DNA of 64,000 nucleotides from Lineus longissimus (GCF_910592395.1 NC_088319.1:15064001-15128000), one strand, 5' to 3'. Counted from the stretch's first letter, positions 25,525 through 37,807 are shown. Notes: generated by a model from the letters alone, not told the origin. A program made the numbers and translations.

Positions 25525-28500
25525 GAATCACTTAATCTATAAAATTTCTAAATTTCACAATTTTTTTGTTGCACAGAATAAAGATGACACGAATGACATG
25601 AATGATGCATAAATTCAAAACACTTCCGCTAATAAGCCGAGACAGGATTTAACAAATTTTTTTCAAAGATGACAATTTCCTGTCAGAAAGCTATTCTGAA
25701 ATACACAACTGGTGCATTCGGTTAATTAAGTGGCGAGCAACATCCGGATGAGGAGCGAAATAATGTCGTCATCTGATTAGTTGAAAAAATGTGATCGCAA
25801 TCAGTTCCATCGAAATAGGTAGTAGGTGCGAATGTGTTGCCTTATTCACTCATCTAAGTATACCTAACAAATATCGTTACGTAGGATTTTAGCTGTTATC
25901 CATATAAAAAGTGTTCATCAATTTCGCTATCGCCATTTCAGCCATCATGATTGTCTGGTAGAAAAGCAGCATTTTTTTCATTGCATGTGCATGCGCAATA
26001 CTGTATTCATCAAGTTTGGCAATCTTCAGATTTGACGGATAGTTGTTTAATACGAAAGGCGTCTGTCACTTGTCAATTCTATCTCCATCCCCCTAAAGCA
26101 CATAATATCTCTTTCACGTCACGGACTGAATTAGTGATTTTATCGCATTCTGTTCAAACATCGCTAAAACATTGGTTATTCAACGCCATGTCAAGAATGG
26201 TTGCGTCGTCATTTTTTGTTTTTCTTGTTAACTTGGGCTTGGAAGCAGCCTTACGAAAGAACACAATGTGAATACTTATATGTATAGTATTTATATTACA
26301 AAGAGCGAAACAATATGTTATCATTGACACTTAACAACTGAACAACGAACAACTTATTAAATTGAGGAAAGATGTACGGGGTGTCCCCGTTGGCCAGCCA
26401 ACCTCCTGCCGTGCCAGCCAAACACCCGCCCGATGGGAGCCAGTCAGATCTTAAGTTTACTTGGAAAGTATAGACAAATCAGCCCCTTTAGATAAAATGG
26501 GAGGATTGCCCAACATTAATTATAGGTTATTCTTGTCACGCAAGTCATATGTTGGGCTTCACCAAGATACACGGATTATAAGCATGAAATCTAATTAAGC
26601 GTCGTCGGCAGAAACTTTTTTCCCGTGAGTATTATACTATACTTACCATGTGCGTGTACTTGTGTGCAGATGTCTGTACAGAGTAGCCATGGCGTACCAA
26701 AATGATCAGGTCACGCATTTCAGATATGGTTATTTATATACATCGAAAAGGTCACATCGTGGGTCGTCTCGAGGACGGGATGGAGAGCAAAATACATGAT
26801 ATGAAACGAGATATGAACCAAATAGACTGAAAGACCATGATTTGGTGTTGTGTCTCTCCGGGTCAAAGGTTGAAAACAGGTTGAAAATGGGAACCACTGA
26901 CAATATTTTCTCAACTTGAAATCCGTGACACCCAAAAGTATTTTATCTTCCTCATTGCCATAGCTGTACAAGCTGTCTAGAATTCCCAACTCGTGACATG
27001 TCCTACGCAATAAATAACGTATATGTTTTCATTTGTCAACGCTTTGCTCATATCGGCGTGCAGGGTGACAGTTATCGCAGCGGTGATTATTCCTCCATCA
27101 AGTATCGCGTTATGACTCTCATTATCGTCGACTTTTGGACTTCAGAATGATAAGTGCGAGTTCTTAACATGAATAAGTACTTGGTAAAGACGATCTCATC
27201 CACATCGCTGGACAATCTCAATCTTCACGTTGATGAATGTGATGGACATCTTTGGACAGTACTCACATCAAGACTGAACCCAATGGCCTTATAAGCTCGG
27301 GCTAAGGTGATTTACATAGGAACGAGCCATCACCAAATGGCGGGGCTTTTATCCGACCAAGTCTGTCCAAAAACAATTTACAACGACTGTCACTATGTTG
27401 AGTCTCCAACGAGGCGCTTGGGACTTTCAAGGATCTACAGTCAGAGTTCACCTGATCTTTCCAAAAGACAAAGCGGCATCCAGACTGAGATGCTACTCAC
27501 GAAGACCCTTGGATTGTGATCGGGATGTGCCTGATTAACTGGTATCCGTACACCGTCATGACCATTCCGCTCGAAAAAGACAGCAAATTTGGAACGAAAG
27601 CTTTTATTCACCAGATTTATCAAGTGGTTGTCATGTCGGTTACTGAGTAGAAAGGCGACAATATGTACATCGTTCGTGTACAAATGTACGTAGATTTGGG
27701 CATCACGTTTCTACCAGACACTGTTGAAAGAAAGACGGCGGCGAAAAGGAATCCATTCTTCTAAGGAATTTAAAAGTTGTACTATGGATGGCTGGTTTGG
27801 GAATCACACCGTACAAAAGACCATGCCTGACATCGTGTTTTACCAGCTCCTGATGGAGTCTTCTAATTTACTTCGGTCTGATCTAGTCTCGTTCGGCGGC
27901 CAATCCTCCTTTTATTCTGTTTTTTCTCTCTCAAGAAGACCATGTCCACAGTGATTGATCAGGCTTGTCGGTGTTGTCGCTGTCATAATAAAAAAGCCAA
28001 AAGTTGTAATTAGCGATATGACAACAGCATGTCCCATCACTTTATGACGGGGTATCGAACTTCTTTCTCGGCCAGATTACTTATAGTTTCCAGACACAAC
28101 GCATGATAATGATGTCTTCTTTTTTTTGTACGCGACATCATCTACAAGACTTGCTAAATAGTCCCTCATGTTGACAAATAAAAATAAGCTAGCAGAGGCT
28201 GTATATTATTTGCGACAGAAATATATTATTATTTCGAGTGATTATGTCAGGCCTGCATTGTTAACTGTTACATTGTATAACTGACGATTTATAGTGCATC
28301 CCTAAATATAGTAATTAGCCATTAATTACGAACCGCAATGCTCTATTCGCGGTAATTAAATGGAAGATGGTTCATTATCAGCCAGCAGTAACTTCAACAA
28401 CCCACTCTCATTATTTATTTTTTAAGTTTACCACACTTAAGTGTGGCACCAGAACCACAGGACCACGACATTTCATCTTTGTTATTTCATCTTATTTTGT

Positions 28501-29675
28501 TTGTATTTTTAAAAAATACGATAGCGGAAATAATTTATGTGATGGTCTTGCTCTGTTGAATCAGAATCTACCAGAGATACAGTGGAGATTAGACAACCTC
28601 TTGAGGTATTAATACTTGTCGATGAGTAATACTGCCGCTGAAAGACGGCCAGTAAATCAGACTCACTTGTCAGACCAAGAACGATGAATTATTATCAATT
28701 CAATTTCTGAATAATCGGATCAAGATGAACAGTACTTCTGATTGGTGCCATAATAAAGCGGCTCCTCCAAATCAATTTCACAATCTCATCTCGTTAAACT
28801 GAAGGCACTTTGAACATTTCACGATTTCTGGCAAAAATGGCTTTGCTTAGGAGGCCATCTTGGTTTAAGTCAGTGTCTCTCCGCCAGGCCAAAAGCAGGG
28901 TTGTCAGGAACTCTGCGCCGCCAACCCTTGCCGGTTTCTCGAGTGGGGAACAAGACCACAAGTAGTCGAATTCGAACGCATCACAAACTAAGGAATGGGG
29001 AGAATTTCGCTACGTAGTCAAATTCTGATGTTTCCCAACTTATTCACGGATTATGACATACCACACAACGAGTCCGTCATATTATTGGTTCCGTCAGTAA
29101 ACAAATCCTCCTCTCCACACGTCACGAACACGATGAACTGCTGAGAGCCCATGGATTTACCAAAGCTTTGCCAGAGTTCGATTATGTTGTAGCGGCCTGA
29201 CTGGCTGTCACACGAGGTTAGATGCTTCAGTGATGTTAAGACGAGCTGCGGCGATAAGCGAAAGTGCAGAATGATGTTTAGTAACTCTCAACATCCGGCC
29301 CTGTCAGGGGAAGTGGCTATCGAACCGGCGGTATCTACGAAGGGACAGATCGGTTGGGTCAGTTTCGTTAGTTGGCTAATGATACTCCGGAAATAAAGTA
29401 GCTTCGTTACTTAAGAAGAGATGCTTAATGCTTGTCTGTTGTTCATCAAATCTGACAGGTCAGCGTTAAGAAGGCTATACGTACATGTAAAGCACCCTGA
29501 ACAGAAACAAGGCATTTAAAAGGAGAACATTGTGAGAGTCTCAGTGCGTTAAAATGTTGACGGTAACTTAAACCCGTCCTTTTACTATCATATCGACTCG
29601 TCCAGAAGATGAGCAGCCTTCTCATTTTGAAGTGAACGCTTGTCAGAATGTGTGCTTTTGAAACGCCGAACGATA
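25525..29675. other. gene-free region
   Basis: No gene supported. Small items are a perfect 6-bp hairpin ACGGGG-TGT-CCCCGT at 26376-26390, followed by a GC-rich stretch repeating GCCAGCCA near 26391-26430, and the 16-bp palindrome at 28431-28446 listed separately. Confidence 0.4.
28431..28446. promoter_or_regulatory. 16-bp perfect palindrome CCACACTTAAGTGTGG
   Basis: The sequence CCACACTTAAGTGTGG is its own reverse complement. Each half contains TTAAGTG, which fits the NK-2 class homeodomain preference (TYAAGTG), so it could bind a dimer or two monomers. No gene starts nearby, so a distal enhancer role is only a possibility. Confidence 0.3.
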
Positions 29676-30050
29676 TCACAACTTTGCATTACAAAACCAT
29701 AACATGAGCTTAATAAGTGATACATACAAACTTCCATGAGTACGAAATCCATGAACAAGTGCAATCTGTCTCATAACACAGGCAATTTTATATTGTGTTG
29801 ACGTACGTCCGGCCAATATCAGTATCATTTTCAGATTATCATCGTCTATATAGCTGATTTGATGCAACTTGTTGTTCATGCATTTATAATCTATATTTAA
29901 TGATTTCTTTATCATTTCAGCCAATCTGGTGCCATCTGATAACCATTGCGATGAGGCAGCTGGCATAATACCGTGGAGAGTCACACAACAACTCAACAAG
30001 ATGCATATCAGCAGTGTACACTGCTGTACATAAGGAAAAGTGCACGCCAT
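29676..30050 (-). CDS. candidate small secreted protein
   Basis: A 124-codon frame starts with ATG in good context (AAGATGG) and begins with a plausible signal peptide: a polar start, the hydrophobic run TLLICILLSCCVTL, and a possible cleavage after GIMPA. The remainder is not hydrophobic enough for a multi-pass protein and has a KK site near residue 54 and two cysteines before the C-terminal part. A TATAAAA sequence on the same strand lies about 38 bases before the ATG. No homologous family is recognised. A GTACGT donor-like site inside the frame means this could be a first exon instead of a complete gene. Chance is a real alternative. Confidence 0.33.
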   Translation of the reverse strand: MACTFPYVQQCTLLICILLSCCVTLHGIMPAASSQWLSDGTRLAEMIKKSLNIDYKCMNNKLHQISYIDDDNLKMILILAGRTSTQYKIACVMRQIALVHGFRTHGSLYVSLIKLMLWFCNAKL

Positions 30051-30087
30051 CTTCGGATCAATTATCACCTCTATCGGAAAACAATGG

Positions 30088-30094
30088 TTTTATA
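30088..30094 (-). promoter_or_regulatory. TATA box candidate
   Basis: TATAAAA on the minus strand, within the 10-bp palindrome TTTTATAAAA, lies 38 bases ahead of the ATG at 30050. With initiation about 30 bases downstream this would leave a very short 5' untranslated region. Confidence 0.3.
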
Positions 30095-30099
30095 AAACT

Positions 30100-32604
30100 G
30101 GATAAACTGGAAGTGACCCGAAAAACAAACGGACTTGGTGAGAGTGGTGAAAAGAGACATGTAATCACCATTCTGATGGTCAGGAGTATTCTCATTGGTA
30201 TAAAGTCAAAAGCTTTATCCGCACTTAAATTCCATCTTTCTCCACCATCGTCAGATTCTTTGGAGTGATTATTCTTATCGATATTCTATAATCTCGATTT
30301 TTTTTTATGAGTGCACACAATAGTAGCTTTCTTATACCAGTATCATCTTCAGGAACGCAAAAGGGACGCACCTACGCGAATTAGGTTGAAAAGTACACAC
30401 GGATACCTTTAGAATCGTCGGGATGGATGACATTTCGTTCGGAACACAATAGAATCGATAAATCTTTCCCTTAAGGTACACTCCCACGTCATATGTAGAA
30501 GGCGCTCTGCAGACCCGATTTCTTTATCGAATGCTGCGAGGACACGTGTATCTGCTGATCTAGTAATCTCGAAATTTTTCTAGATAGAAATGCCGTCAGA
30601 TATTCTATATAACTTAGGGGTATCGCGAAGCTTAGTCTCATTAAGACATATTTGTTTTTTTAAGGAAGTGGTATCAACGTCACTGAGTGGTTACAACTCT
30701 TTCTTCGAAGTGCTGAAATAAGCACCCTTCCCAGAAAAATAATCGGGTTGGTATGAAAATGACCCATCGCTTTGTGATTAACTTACGGAAGTTGGCGCTC
30801 GTTGAGCACTGGCCTGCCACATTGATTTTGGGAAGCTGTGCCACTTTGTTCTAGGTCAAAAGCAAACCTATCGGCTAATATCACTTAAACCAGCCTAGCA
30901 TCGTTTCTTTCTTTAACACAGTTTCCTAATTTAAGCTATTTACTTTCACTTACAACAGGAAATATCGGAAAGCCCAGAGATTGTGTGGCGGCCTTGGCTG
31001 CAATGGCGGTGAAAAATATTAAATTGTTCAAGAATATCACCAGACTACAGGCACTCTTCTTTTCATTGGCTGACTTTCTTCTCACAGAAGCTGGTTACTT
31101 TGACAATGGCGACAGAGATGGAGACTCTGCCTATCTCATTCAGCAGAGTGAGAGATAAACTGCTTCCAAGCAATCGTTTAGCATTCGATCATGGTAGCCT
31201 TTCATGGCCACAAAGCCAATCTGACACCATAATCAACAAAGCGTTGTCCATTTATACTTATTTTCCGATCCATTTGACATAGGGACGAATAATAACTGTC
31301 TACATTATCGGATTACGGAATTCTATTCTCGGACAAACATCAATATACGTCGCGATCAATCGTTTTGCGCACAAATAACCCTTGATTTGGACACTAGGTC
31401 GTGTAAACGAAGTAAGCGGAACAGATAATTGCGTTTCGGATTCTAACACAGGAGAGGTGCAACAGGGGACATGTTGATATTGAAAGGTATTGGAGAAAAC
31501 TAATAATCAAAGCATTGTTGTTCGATCTTGACCTTCTCGAGTTTTACTGAATCCGGGAACTGTACGTATGTTTTGCTTCTCTCGGTTATTGACTTAAATA
31601 TGACTATGATCAGATCAGAGCTTGCTTTGGTATCATTTCAGTAACCAGAAGACCAGAAACGCGTGCGTTCGTCGGTGCATTGCTTACCGTAAACGAAACA
31701 GATAATTCTCTTGGTGCCGTAACATGCTCTACATCCAACTTCACCTCAACTGGTATGACTGATTGTAAACAGAATTAAGTTTCCTTTTAACATCCTGTTA
31801 GCGGACAACCGACAGGAAAAACTTGTCAACTCAAACGAGAAATAATGTTGCGGCGACTGACTTATTGGGTATGGAGATGTTATTAGAGGTTTTTCTGCAG
31901 AGGGTTGACTCTGAGGATGAGAATTGCATTTAGCCTTTAAATGCCAGTCGTCTTGTGTGTCACAGCTTGATAAGATTTTATCGAATTTGTGATTCCCGTA
32001 TGTACGCTTGTGGGAAGTGAAGACTAACTAAGAGTGCGAAGCAGACATTTTAAAGGCCAATTCGATTGTGTCTGCTTATATCTAATTTCTCTCATATCGT
32101 CCAGTCACTCTTACAAAAAAAAAGTTTAACACTGGAAAAAAGTGCAAACGAAATTCTCTCATTTTGTTGTCAGTCTGGATGGTCTTGGTTACGTTGAATA
32201 GGAAGTTTACCAGGATTTGTTGGGTGAACGTACAGCTTTATACAAGTTGTTGCAAGAAGGAGAAATTTTCAATTAAGGTGGCAGTGGAAAAAAACAGTTA
32301 TTAGAGGATTACTTCGCTGAATATAGAACAAAGATCGGTGATATATGATATTTGATCTTCAGTCATAAATGTTTCTGACGCAAGTGTTGTTTAGATGTGG
32401 ACATCCTAATGAAATAACTACGAGGCATAACGTATCAATAAGGGATAAGAGATAAATTTATGGAGATGTGAAATCAGTTTCAATTCTGATCAAAGGATAG
32501 GTCTTGTTACATTGCTATCAAGCTGGGTTTGTATTCTCCAACCAAATTTCGATGTGAATTTTCTAGCAAAACAATTGATACCAATCTAGGTAGGGTTTGA
32601 TAAC
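30100..32604. other. intergenic region upstream of the first receptor
   Basis: No gene supported. A strong-looking acceptor (gactttcttctcacag, exon from 31088) opens a 23-codon frame AGYFDNGDRDGDSAYLIQQ ending at TAA 31158, but it is too short to call. The last 300 bases before 32605 should contain the receptor promoter and 5' untranslated region; I see no clear TATA box. Confidence 0.35.
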
Positions 32605-33687
32605 ATGGATAATAATTCATTCAAAATGGCGGCGGAGCATGTGAAAGTTGATGTCAACATCACAGACGGATCAAACGGCAGCCAATTCGATGCAAATTAC
32701 CGCCTAGGCATAATTACCATGGAATATATAAAAATTCTCGGAACCGTTGTTGGAGTGTTAGCCTGCGTTGGCATGGTAACGAATATTCTAAGTCTCGTCG
32801 TGTTCACGCGTGTGCGAGAAAGAACGAGCACAACTTTTCTCTTGCAGATTCTGGCCATCGCAGACTCTATGTTTCTCCTCATGAATCTACTCGTTTTTAC
32901 TGTCATGGCTGCCTTTCTAAACACCGGCCAACACAAGCGATATTTTCAAATATTCGGCCCGGTTTGGCCCTATATGAAAGGGGTTATGGAAATAACGCGA
33001 GATTTCAGTGTTTGGATGGTAACTGTGGTAACGATGGATAGATATATAGCTATATATTACCCACTGAGCGCATCGAAATTATGTCGAGTCGCTTCTGCTG
33101 CGATGGGCGTGGTACTACTCCTTGTTTACGTTATATGTTTCAGTATTCCGCGCTTTGTGAGCATTTCTCCAAAAACATCGACAGAAGGAGAAGTACACTT
33201 AACTGTCGTCGGCAGCAACATCCGATATCAGACAATATATTTTGCAATAGACAGCATTGCGAATTTGATAATTCCGATGTTTTTAGTTGTGTTTATGAAT
33301 ATACGTATCGTACAGGCGCTACGCCGCGCAAGCAAAAGGAGGCTCGTGATGTCACGATGCGAGGAGGAGAAACAGTCCTGTACGACCATGACCTTGGTCA
33401 TTATCGCCGCCATCTTTGTTATTTGTGAGATGCCCAAGACCATCCATTTATTGTGCGAAATCATCGCCCAGGCGTTATCGAAACACGACGAGCAAACCTC
33501 GGCTTGGTTGATCAGGGCCGGGACTATATCCAACATCTTTCAGAACATCAACTCTTTCATAAACTTTTTCATTTATTGTTTCATAGCGCGACGATTTAGA
33601 ATGATCGTATCCAGAATGGTCAAATGTAAGCAGAAAAAACGCCTGAGTCTCATTCAGATGAAGACCGAAAAACCTTCGACTTTTTAA
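32605..33687 (+). CDS. class A GPCR, FMRFamide-receptor-like
   Basis: A 360-residue intronless seven-helix receptor for an extracellular ligand, most likely a neuropeptide, at the plasma membrane. The start is the first ATG in good context (aacATGG). The N-terminus has NXS/T sequons at residues 3, 18 and 24. TM1 spans about 43-68 (N60), TM2 about 77-103 (LAIAD, D87) and TM3 about 120-147, ending in DRY 145-147. TM4 ends in SIPRF, a pattern common in FMRFamide-type receptors. TM5 has P224 followed by MNIRIVQALRRA. TM6 carries FVICEMP (271-277). TM7 ends NFFIY (320-324) in place of NPxxY, then RRFR for helix 8. The usual disulfide cysteines are absent: position 3.25 is W121 and extracellular loop 2 has no Cys. 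Subfamily assignment is inference; the GPCR call is secure. Confidence 0.93.
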   Translation: MDNNSFKMAAEHVKVDVNITDGSNGSQFDANYRLGIITMEYIKILGTVVGVLACVGMVTNILSLVVFTRVRERTSTTFLLQILAIADSMFLLMNLLVFTVMAAFLNTGQHKRYFQIFGPVWPYMKGVMEITRDFSVWMVTVVTMDRYIAIYYPLSASKLCRVASAAMGVVLLLVYVICFSIPRFVSISPKTSTEGEVHLTVVGSNIRYQTIYFAIDSIANLIIPMFLVVFMNIRIVQALRRASKRRLVMSRCEEEKQSCTTMTLVIIAAIFVICEMPKTIHLLCEIIAQALSKHDEQTSAWLIRAGTISNIFQNINSFINFFIYCFIARRFRMIVSRMVKCKQKKRLSLIQMKTEKPSTF

Positions 33688-33845
33688 AGGAGCTTGTTCT
33701 CTCTGCGAAAAAAAGACGTATAAGAGGGCATTTTTCATTTTAACCAGGGATAATGTTTGTTTACTCGTATTGGACTACTTTCATTGGATATGCAAATTAA
33801 CAACTCCTTGCACTGCCTGGAACCTGCACAGAAATCACGTTTGTG

Positions 33846-33851
33846 AATAAA
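33846..33851 (+). terminator. AATAAA polyadenylation signal for the first receptor
   Basis: Canonical hexamer 158 bases after the receptor stop codon at 33687, on the same strand, in the gap between the two convergent receptor genes. Confidence 0.6.
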
Positions 33852-35093
33852 CAATAGCAATCTTGAAAGTGTCTGAACAAGTTTTAATTGTTACATCAAT
33901 TATGTTATCTGAATAGCGGGCATGTAATGCTTTAAATTGGTAAAAAATTTTCTGCTGGCCATTTTGCCTGTTGCATAGGCGAGTACAAGTATTTTGAAAA
34001 TCAAAAAATCTGAAGACGTATTTCAATTAATTACAAAATTGTGAAATGAATGCAAGACAGCCCGCTATACAGACAAGAAACTGGTGTGGCTGCCAGGCAC
34101 TGTGTACGGTACGTGGTGGAAAACGCCTATAAAGAGATAGGACAAAGGGTTTCCGGCTGTGAGTGTTCGGTTCTAGAAGGCTCGATGTGTGTTACATTGT
34201 GCAATAAAGGAACGTAGTGATGACATCTAGAATTACATAATATCACCAGAAAAGTCGCCCCAATCTGCGCTCCTCGTCGTGGGCAACTGCGATAACCATC
34301 GCTTACGAGTAAGTTTTGTCGCATGCGATTATGATTGCAGGTCACGTAATTTAAATCGTACGTTTGTAGGCATGAGGCAATTAATTACCTGTGCATTATA
34401 TGTTGCAAAAAGATGACTCTCTCCAGCACACGGATTTTTGACTTCACCAAGCGCATATTCATGTAAGCTAACGACGAACGTCTCGCACGCAGTACTATTA
34501 TTTATCAACATGTTTACAATTAAACGTTGAATGTATGAATTAAAACAAGTGTTATCGCCTTCGAATCTTAAGTTACTTAATCAGCGGCTTCATCGGCGCC
34601 TCATATCGAATTGTCTAAATTGGAGGATCCATCCAAACCATAGAACTATCGGACATGAGAACATCCGAAGGACACCAACAAAACCACATTTCAGCCACCC
34701 AATATGAATATCTATCAAAAAGGTTCCACACGAACCCAATGCCGTGTGCGTCTTGTCGATATGCAAAGCCAATTATCATGTAAGGAATAATAATAATTGG
34801 TGATGTATGTCAACTAAACTCGAAAATGAGTAACGTACTGCAGAAATAGGCAAACTGCCAAGATGGCGAAACCTAAAAACTGCTTCGGTGCTTATCAGGG
34901 AAATGTTTATGGAGTTATATCGGAGAAAAACACCTTCGTCTGTATCTATGCGTAATATATCAAAATGGAGGTGATTTCATCCGATAAACTGGTAAATTCA
35001 AGGGTCAAAGGCATGATTCGTGGTCAGATCTTTTTATACCGACACCCAGCCTGGACCTTAGCGTGGAGTGGCGCTGAAAATCAATCCAACCAT
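33852..35093. other. gap between convergent receptor genes
   Basis: About 1.2 kb without a supported gene; it should hold the 3' untranslated regions of both receptors. I find no canonical AATAAA on the minus strand close behind the second receptor's stop. Confidence 0.4.
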
Positions 35094-36494
35094 TCACCTC
35101 TTCCAACGACATCTGGCGAAGAGTTCCATCACGTCTCTTCGGAATTTAGTCCCTCCGCCGAGGAAATAGAGATAAAAGTTAATGGCGAAGTTCATCATTG
35201 ACATTCGGCTGAATATGTGCCACTGCATCCAGTACCGTAGTCCCCAATAGGGGTCACTCAAATCGTCATAATAATCTATCACTCCGGATACAGTTTCGTT
35301 TACTCGTTTCGGGAGTGTGAGAACAACGTAAGCAAGTGAAGTCATCAAAAGTAGGACGGTTAGGTTCGTTTCCGGCGTCTTTCGTTCTTTTGATTCGAGT
35401 TTCTTCCTCGTCGATGCTGCTTTACGAACGCCGTGAATTATTACACAGTTGGCGCCTATTATGAATAAAGCTGGTAATACTGTTCCAACGATAAGTTGGT
35501 AAAGATCTAAAAATGCTTCCACCCATCGGGCCTCTGGGACATCGCGAATCAGCAGCCCATTCGGCGGATCCGGTAACTTGTAAGTGAAGAAGCGATTAAT
35601 GTTGAAAATCATCTGAATCAAAGCTGTGATGACAGTGACCTTGACCGCTCGTGAAGCGGTGCAGATTGTGGTGACTCTCATTGGATACATCACTGCGATT
35701 GCGCGGTCAATACTCATTTCCGCTAAAAAAAGGCCTGATACAATTGAGAATGTTCCAGTGAGGTACCATATAAAGCTGAAAAATATTTAGGAAAACATGG
35801 TGTACATGTAACTGCTGCGCCGATGATCATTTACCCACCGTGGCCTCATCCATCCAAGCATGAAAACCCGACGTAACTGTCGCAGTTAGGCATGCAGCTA
35901 GAGAGACACAACATAATTTCCTGCCAATTGTCAACAATTGAAAATTACCTCGATTCATGCAAAATGATATCAGACAGTTGCGTGGTGATCGATCCGTCCT
36001 ACGACATGTGAGTTTGGCATTGATGTGAGTAAGGTGGTGAAAGGATCTTCACTTCTGCTGAGTATCAAAGATGTCGCTCGACGACTGTATGAATGATTGA
36101 GCATCGAAGTTGAAGTCGGAATTGTTAAAGCACCGCGCAACGAGAACGACATATGAAATGCGAAGACTGCTGTTACCTACCATAAAAACATTATGTTTGA
36201 ACGTAGACTGTGCACAAGTCTCTGAGTGATGAACATATTGTGTAGCATCGTCCCCAACAGGACCAACGAATCGGCAACGCTTAGGCCGGCCATATAGACA
36301 CAGCAGCTTATCTTCCTGTTTTCCTTCGTTGTAGTCACTAAGAGTGATAGGAAATTCCCAGGGAGGCCAAGGACCATGGGTACCCACCATGACCTTTGAA
36401 GAAACTCGATGACGAATTCCATCGACGGATACGTGGCGGAAATGTCGACAAAGTTATGTTCCAAAGATTCCGATACGTTTAGTAGGCTCTTCAT
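35094..36494 (-). CDS. class A orphan GPCR, two exons
   Basis: Exon 1 is 36494-36181 and exon 2 is 35775-35094. The 405-bp intron has donor TG|GTAGGT and acceptor ATTTTTCAG, phase 2. The split codon TGC gives C105, the conserved TM3 cysteine. The 331-residue product has TM1 about 35-56 (GN at 46-47), the loop KENRKISCCVYM, TM2 with LSVAD (D75), TM3 about 104-127 ending in DRA 128-130 instead of DRY, TM5 with P206, TM6 YVVLTLP (254-260) and TM7 ending NFYLY (304-308). Extracellular loop 2 has no cysteine to pair with C105. The first helices resemble lophotrochozoan and other invertebrate orphan peptide-receptor expansions; ligand unknown. It faces the upstream receptor tail to tail; both have N-F in the NPxxY position, which may mean common ancestry. 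Confidence 0.92.
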
Positions 36495-37498
36495 GTTGGA
36501 CTCCGATTCATTGACACTGTATCTTACGAATTTAACGCATGCACTTCTGCCTCTTATATAGGATGTTCCAAAAACTGCAACTCATAAACTTGCCAAAAGG
36601 ACCGAAACGGCTTTTACACCAGTGACATTTCGTTGATACAATTTGGCACAAATGACACAAATGGATTCCTTGACTTAATCTGCCTTTCCGTCACTGCTCT
36701 TGCTCTATTTTTATAACTTTGGATTTGCCTTTAGACATTATGAAGAGAGTAAACCCAAGAAATTTCTAGTTGATATTAATGATCGTAAACTAATATGTGG
36801 ACACGTTCGTGACGATCATGGGCTTCATTATATTAGTCACCCTGCAGACATTTCACCCTCTCTCAGCTCTCACGGTTATAAAATAACGCATCGAAGGTGT
36901 TCTGACTACAGCATTCGTTCAAAGGGCTCTAAGATGTTTATGCATCCGAGCGATGAACCATCGGCTCTTGATAGTGTAGGAACTAAATAATCTAGGTACT
37001 TTCAACAGTCCAAATACATTGAATCTACTTGTCAGAGTGAAACCCACAAAAGCACACTCACAACTAACTCTTGATGTGATACTGTTAGAACCCCTCGTTA
37101 CCACTTGATTGCCACATGGCGTCGCCGAAGTCATTTCGATGTCTGATGAAGTCGTTCTTATGATTGAATCATTAATTCTTCAATTTTAGGAATAGATAGA
37201 CGAAAGGCAAGGCAAGCGAACTGTTTCCCTGCTATCCGTTTTGAACGATAGGTCGTTGTACCGTGCGATCCAGTTCCACATGCGATCTAGTTGAAAGCAA
37301 CCTAAAAGTCTTGCTGATACCTGTTATATGACCCCAAGGAGCGAACGCGCCGTGTATCACCCTTTTCTAAAGCAGTATCAAATACATATTAAATCCTATC
37401 ATATTTCTCGTCATAATATCGGCTATTTGCAAAACCTTTATTTGATGTAGTCTTCCTACTCATTACATGTATTACTAAGCAGTTTTTTCCCCTGCTAA
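36495..37498. other. spacer between receptor gene and tandem array
   Basis: Contains the presumed promoter of the minus-strand receptor and then unique-looking sequence up to the abrupt start of the array. A 96-codon frame at 36700-36990 has no recognisable motif. Nothing in this spacer matches the array unit by eye. Confidence 0.45.
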
Positions 37499-37561
37499 CG
37501 ACAGTATTACAACAGCCAACAGAACTGGATCGTATGATAACCTTCCACTTCGACTTACTGT

Positions 37562-37640
37562 AAACCGCGAAATATTCACGCCTCTTACACAATTTTTCGA
37601 TTTGCAAATATTTCTAAAAAAGGTAAATTTTCGCGATTTC
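37562..37640. repeat. small inverted-repeat element in each unit
   Basis: Left arm AAACCGCGAAATATTCACG and right arm GGTAAATTTTCGCGATTT are inverted, imperfect matches (AAAYCGCGAAANATT). Equivalent copies sit at the start of every unit, and in unit 5 the right part is duplicated. Inverted arms of CGCGAAAATT type are a common non-autonomous repeat form in marine invertebrates; naming a family is not possible from sequence alone. Confidence 0.5.
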
Positions 37641-37807
37641 TGATGATTAAAGTATATAACTAAACGTTCAATATATTGTACACTTCGGCTCCATTTAACA
37701 TAAGAGCCAACATTTTTCAACAACTCCCTCCCGTAACTCGAACTGCAATAACGAATAGCACAGTGTCATCGCCAAGTTTAACCGGCCGATGCTGCACGTG
37801 GTTCATT

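Noticed and set aside
31088-31158. 23-codon plus-strand frame behind a strong acceptor
   Set aside because: The peptide (FDNGDRDGD core) looks like a loop of a calcium-binding protein, but it is too short, lacks position-12 acidic residue, and has no polyadenylation signal nearby.
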